Origin: an uncultured Clostridia bacterium
GTDB lineage: Bacteria; Bacillota; Clostridia; TANB77; CAG-508
Assembly: GCA_934120395.1 (NCBI GenBank)
Contig: CAKOTZ010000008.1
Span: 24,662-88,661 of the forward strand
Reading direction: 5' to 3'
DNA: 64,000 bases
Shown here: positions 62,447-64,000 of the stretch, piece by piece
Numbering within the stretch: position 1 is the stretch's first letter
How the letters are laid out: the number at the start of each line of letters is the position of its first letter
The notes under the pieces: model-generated
What the model was told of the DNA's origin: nothing
The model's input: the letters and a program-made list of their open reading frames with translations, nothing else
The model's database searches: none
Position numbers and translations under genes: made by a program

Positions 62447-63123
62447 TTTTTTGTTCTGCCAACCTTTCTGCCTGTGATTTTCTAAGGTAAAGTGGCAATA
62501 GGGTGTCAGCATTACAAAGTTCGTTTGATTTAATTCTATTTAGTGCAATTTTAGCAATGCAGGTTGCATTCAACTCAGTTTCATTAGAAAAAACAGAAGT
62601 AGGGAAGTGATGTTTCAATTTTGCTTGATGTAAAATGCTTGCATTGCCTACAAACGTTAAATTTTCACCGTTTATCTTTTAATATTTCTATTATATTGTC
62701 TATTGAATCTGCTATAAAATTACTTTCCTTAGAGTAATCATTATGAAATATACCACAATATGCTTGGTCATTTCGAGCGTCAATTAGGCTAACAATTAAG
62801 CCAGAGTTTGTATTTACTAAACTTGCTAATCCTTCTAATGAAGAAACAGCACAAATTGGTACATTGGAAATTTCAGCTAAAGCTTTTATACTGGCAATGC
62901 CTATACGTATACCAGTAAATGAACCTGGTCCAATGTCACAGGCTAAATAATCAATATCTGATAAAAATAAATTTGTTTCATCTAAAACTTGTTTTATAAT
63001 AGGCATTAAATTTTCAGAATGCGTTTTAGCATTATTAATGTTTATTTGTTTTAATATATTATTGTCTTCTAGAATTGCTGCAGAGCAAATATTGCTTGAT
63101 GTAGATATACTAAGTATTTGCAT
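62433..63123 (-). CDS. tsaB: tRNA t6A biosynthesis protein TsaB; needs +1 shift at CGG (62668-62670)
   Basis: Starts MQILSISTSSNICSAAILED; IGPGSFTGIRIGIASIKAL is the family signature. Frame 0 ends at CGG-TGA after EILKDK. Skipping the C gives DKGENLTFVGNASILHQ and continues to NADTLLPLYLRKSQAE at 62433, 229 residues, the normal length. TsaB with TsaD and TsaE makes t6A on tRNAs reading ANN codons, usually essential. A broken copy is therefore unlikely, which favours productive shifting. Confidence 0.9.
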
Positions 63124-63586
63124 GATTAAGTATCCTTTCTATAATATGTGTTAAATTTTTACCATGTGGTTCGATGTTTAAAATACGAGTATTTTCATCT
63201 GATGTATCTCGTGAAAATGAGATTTTTAGATAGTTATGTGGCAATATATCTTCAATTATTTCGCCCCATTCTATAATGCAAATACCATTAGAAAAGTATT
63301 CTTCTCCACCAATAGCATAAAATTCGTCAATATCAGCTAGGCGGTAAACATCAAAGTGGTAAATAGTAAGTCCTGAATTTGAAATGTATTCATTGACAAT
63401 TGTAAATGTGGGACTGGAAATATCATTTTCTAAATTAAAGTAGCGCAAGATGCCTTGAGTAAATTTTGTTTTTCCAGAGCCTAAATCTCCTGTAAGAACT
63501 ATAATGTCCCCTTTATGTAATTCTTTAGCTAATGTATTTGCAAAAGAAATTGTATCATTTTCAGAATGAGATATAAATTTAAACAT
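63110..63586 (-). CDS. tsaE: tRNA t6A biosynthesis ATPase TsaE
   Basis: 158 residues with P-loop LTGDLGSGKTKFTQGI, SSPTFTIVNEY and HFDVYRLAD; it is the ATPase that resets the TsaBD complex. It overlaps tsaB by 14 bases. TAGGAG site before the ATG. Confidence 0.94.
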   Translation of the reverse strand: MFKFISHSENDTISFANTLAKELHKGDIIVLTGDLGSGKTKFTQGILRYFNLENDISSPTFTIVNEYISNSGLTIYHFDVYRLADIDEFYAIGGEEYFSNGICIIEWGEIIEDILPHNYLKISFSRDTSDENTRILNIEPHGKNLTHIIERILNHANT

Positions 63587-63698
63587 AAATAACTCCTATT
63601 AAAATAATTTGATAAGCTAATTTTATCCTAGTAAAACGTATTTGTAAACAAGATTTACAAAGAATTTGAAAAAAAATAAAAAAAATTTTAAAAAAGTG

Positions 63699-63727
63699 TT
63701 GACAAAGCAAATAACATAGTTTATAAT
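63699..63727 (+). promoter_or_regulatory. promoter of the tRNA-Gly gene
   Basis: TTGACA, 17-base spacer, TATAAT. Confidence 0.88.
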
Positions 63728-63769
63728 TTATAACTGTCAGGGGGATACAAAAAGAAAACAATTAAATAT

Positions 63770-63843
<74 letters not shown>

Positions 63844-63853
63844 TTTGAAATCA

Positions 63854-63886
63854 ACTTACGAACTTAAAAGTTCGTAAGTTTTTATT
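63854..63886 (+). terminator. terminator of the tRNA-Gly gene
   Basis: Perfect stem ACTTACGAACT/AGTTCGTAAGT with a T run. Confidence 0.9.
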
Positions 63887-63941
63887 TTATATAAAACTTA
63901 AAAAGTTCTCTTAATTTCAATTATAAATTGTAATTTTTTGT

Positions 63942-64000
63942 TTATACCCATATAATCATTATTAGTAATATAATACCAATACCTAGAAAACCATATCCCA
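63942..64000 (-). CDS. possible C-terminal end of a membrane protein running off the window
   Basis: On the minus strand the last open frame reads GYGFLGIGIILLIMIIWV then stop: a hydrophobic helix at a C-terminus. Only about 19 residues are visible, so this is weak. Confidence 0.3.
   Translation of the reverse strand, partial: GYGFLGIGIILLIMIIWV

Noticed and set aside
5880..62670. Frameshifts as sequencing or assembly errors
   Set aside because: Errors in one-base runs would strike varied motifs, phases and directions. All eleven are +1, at in-frame CGG, and give a family-consistent glycine. Read data could still overturn this, so it is listed as the refuting test.

Overview
The window is a chromosome segment of an AT-rich, spore-forming Clostridia-like Firmicute. 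Supporting signs are the spoIIA operon with sigF, spoIID and a SpoIIQ-like gene, ctsR-mcsA-mcsB-clpC, a threonine T-box, a V-type ATPase operon, AGGAGG ribosome sites and TTGACA/TATAAT promoters with 17-base spacers. I place it among uncultured gut Clostridia, without a firm genus. Layout: 1-1.5 kb, a membrane glucosyltransferase; 1.6-5.2 kb, forespore sporulation genes; 5.2-7.5 kb and 13.7-15.1 kb, pilin-like surface proteins; 7.7-13.5 kb, a cation antiporter, an alpha-amylase, an ABC importer and Dps; 15.2-26.3 kb, a nine-gene V-ATPase operon followed by pepF and an AlaX-type editing protein; 26.4-31.3 kb, a phosphodiester glycosidase, an EAL protein, a TVP38 protein, asnB and rpmF; 31.6-42.8 kb, an accessory region with secreted small proteins, four more pilin-like cassettes, interspersed repeats, an IS200 remnant and a probable type I toxin-antitoxin locus; 42.8-47.4 kb, the CtsR/ClpC stress operon; 48-58 kb, pyrH-frr-uppS-cdsA-rseP, thrS, rplU-rpmA and glmM; 58-64 kb, a ClpX-like ATPase, a Lon-like protease, tsaE-tsaB-rimI and tRNA-Gly. 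The main discovery is genome-code behaviour. Eleven genes are split by a frameshift, and every one is restored by a +1 shift at an in-frame CGG codon, with the C skipped and GGN (glycine) read. They are two pilins, both membrane-side subunits of the ABC importer, alpha-amylase, V-ATPase subunits C and F, AlaX, AsnB, the normally essential TsaB, and an otherwise invisible 46-residue gene. CGG is almost never used as an ordinary arginine codon here: I found only three exceptions, at codons 3, 3 and 9 of accessory genes. About one hundred CGG trinucleotides lie out of frame inside genes, and AGA, CGT, CGC and CGA serve for arginine. Random indel errors would not all fall on the same codon, in the same phase and direction. 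The simplest reading is that CGG lacks a cognate tRNA and works genome-wide as a +1 frameshift signal, or that CGGN is read as a glycine quadruplet. A second find, at 35.97-36.31 kb, is a toxin-antitoxin locus with the architecture of the pAD1 par (Fst) system: convergent RNAs, complementary 5' repeats over the toxin start codon, and complementary terminator loops.
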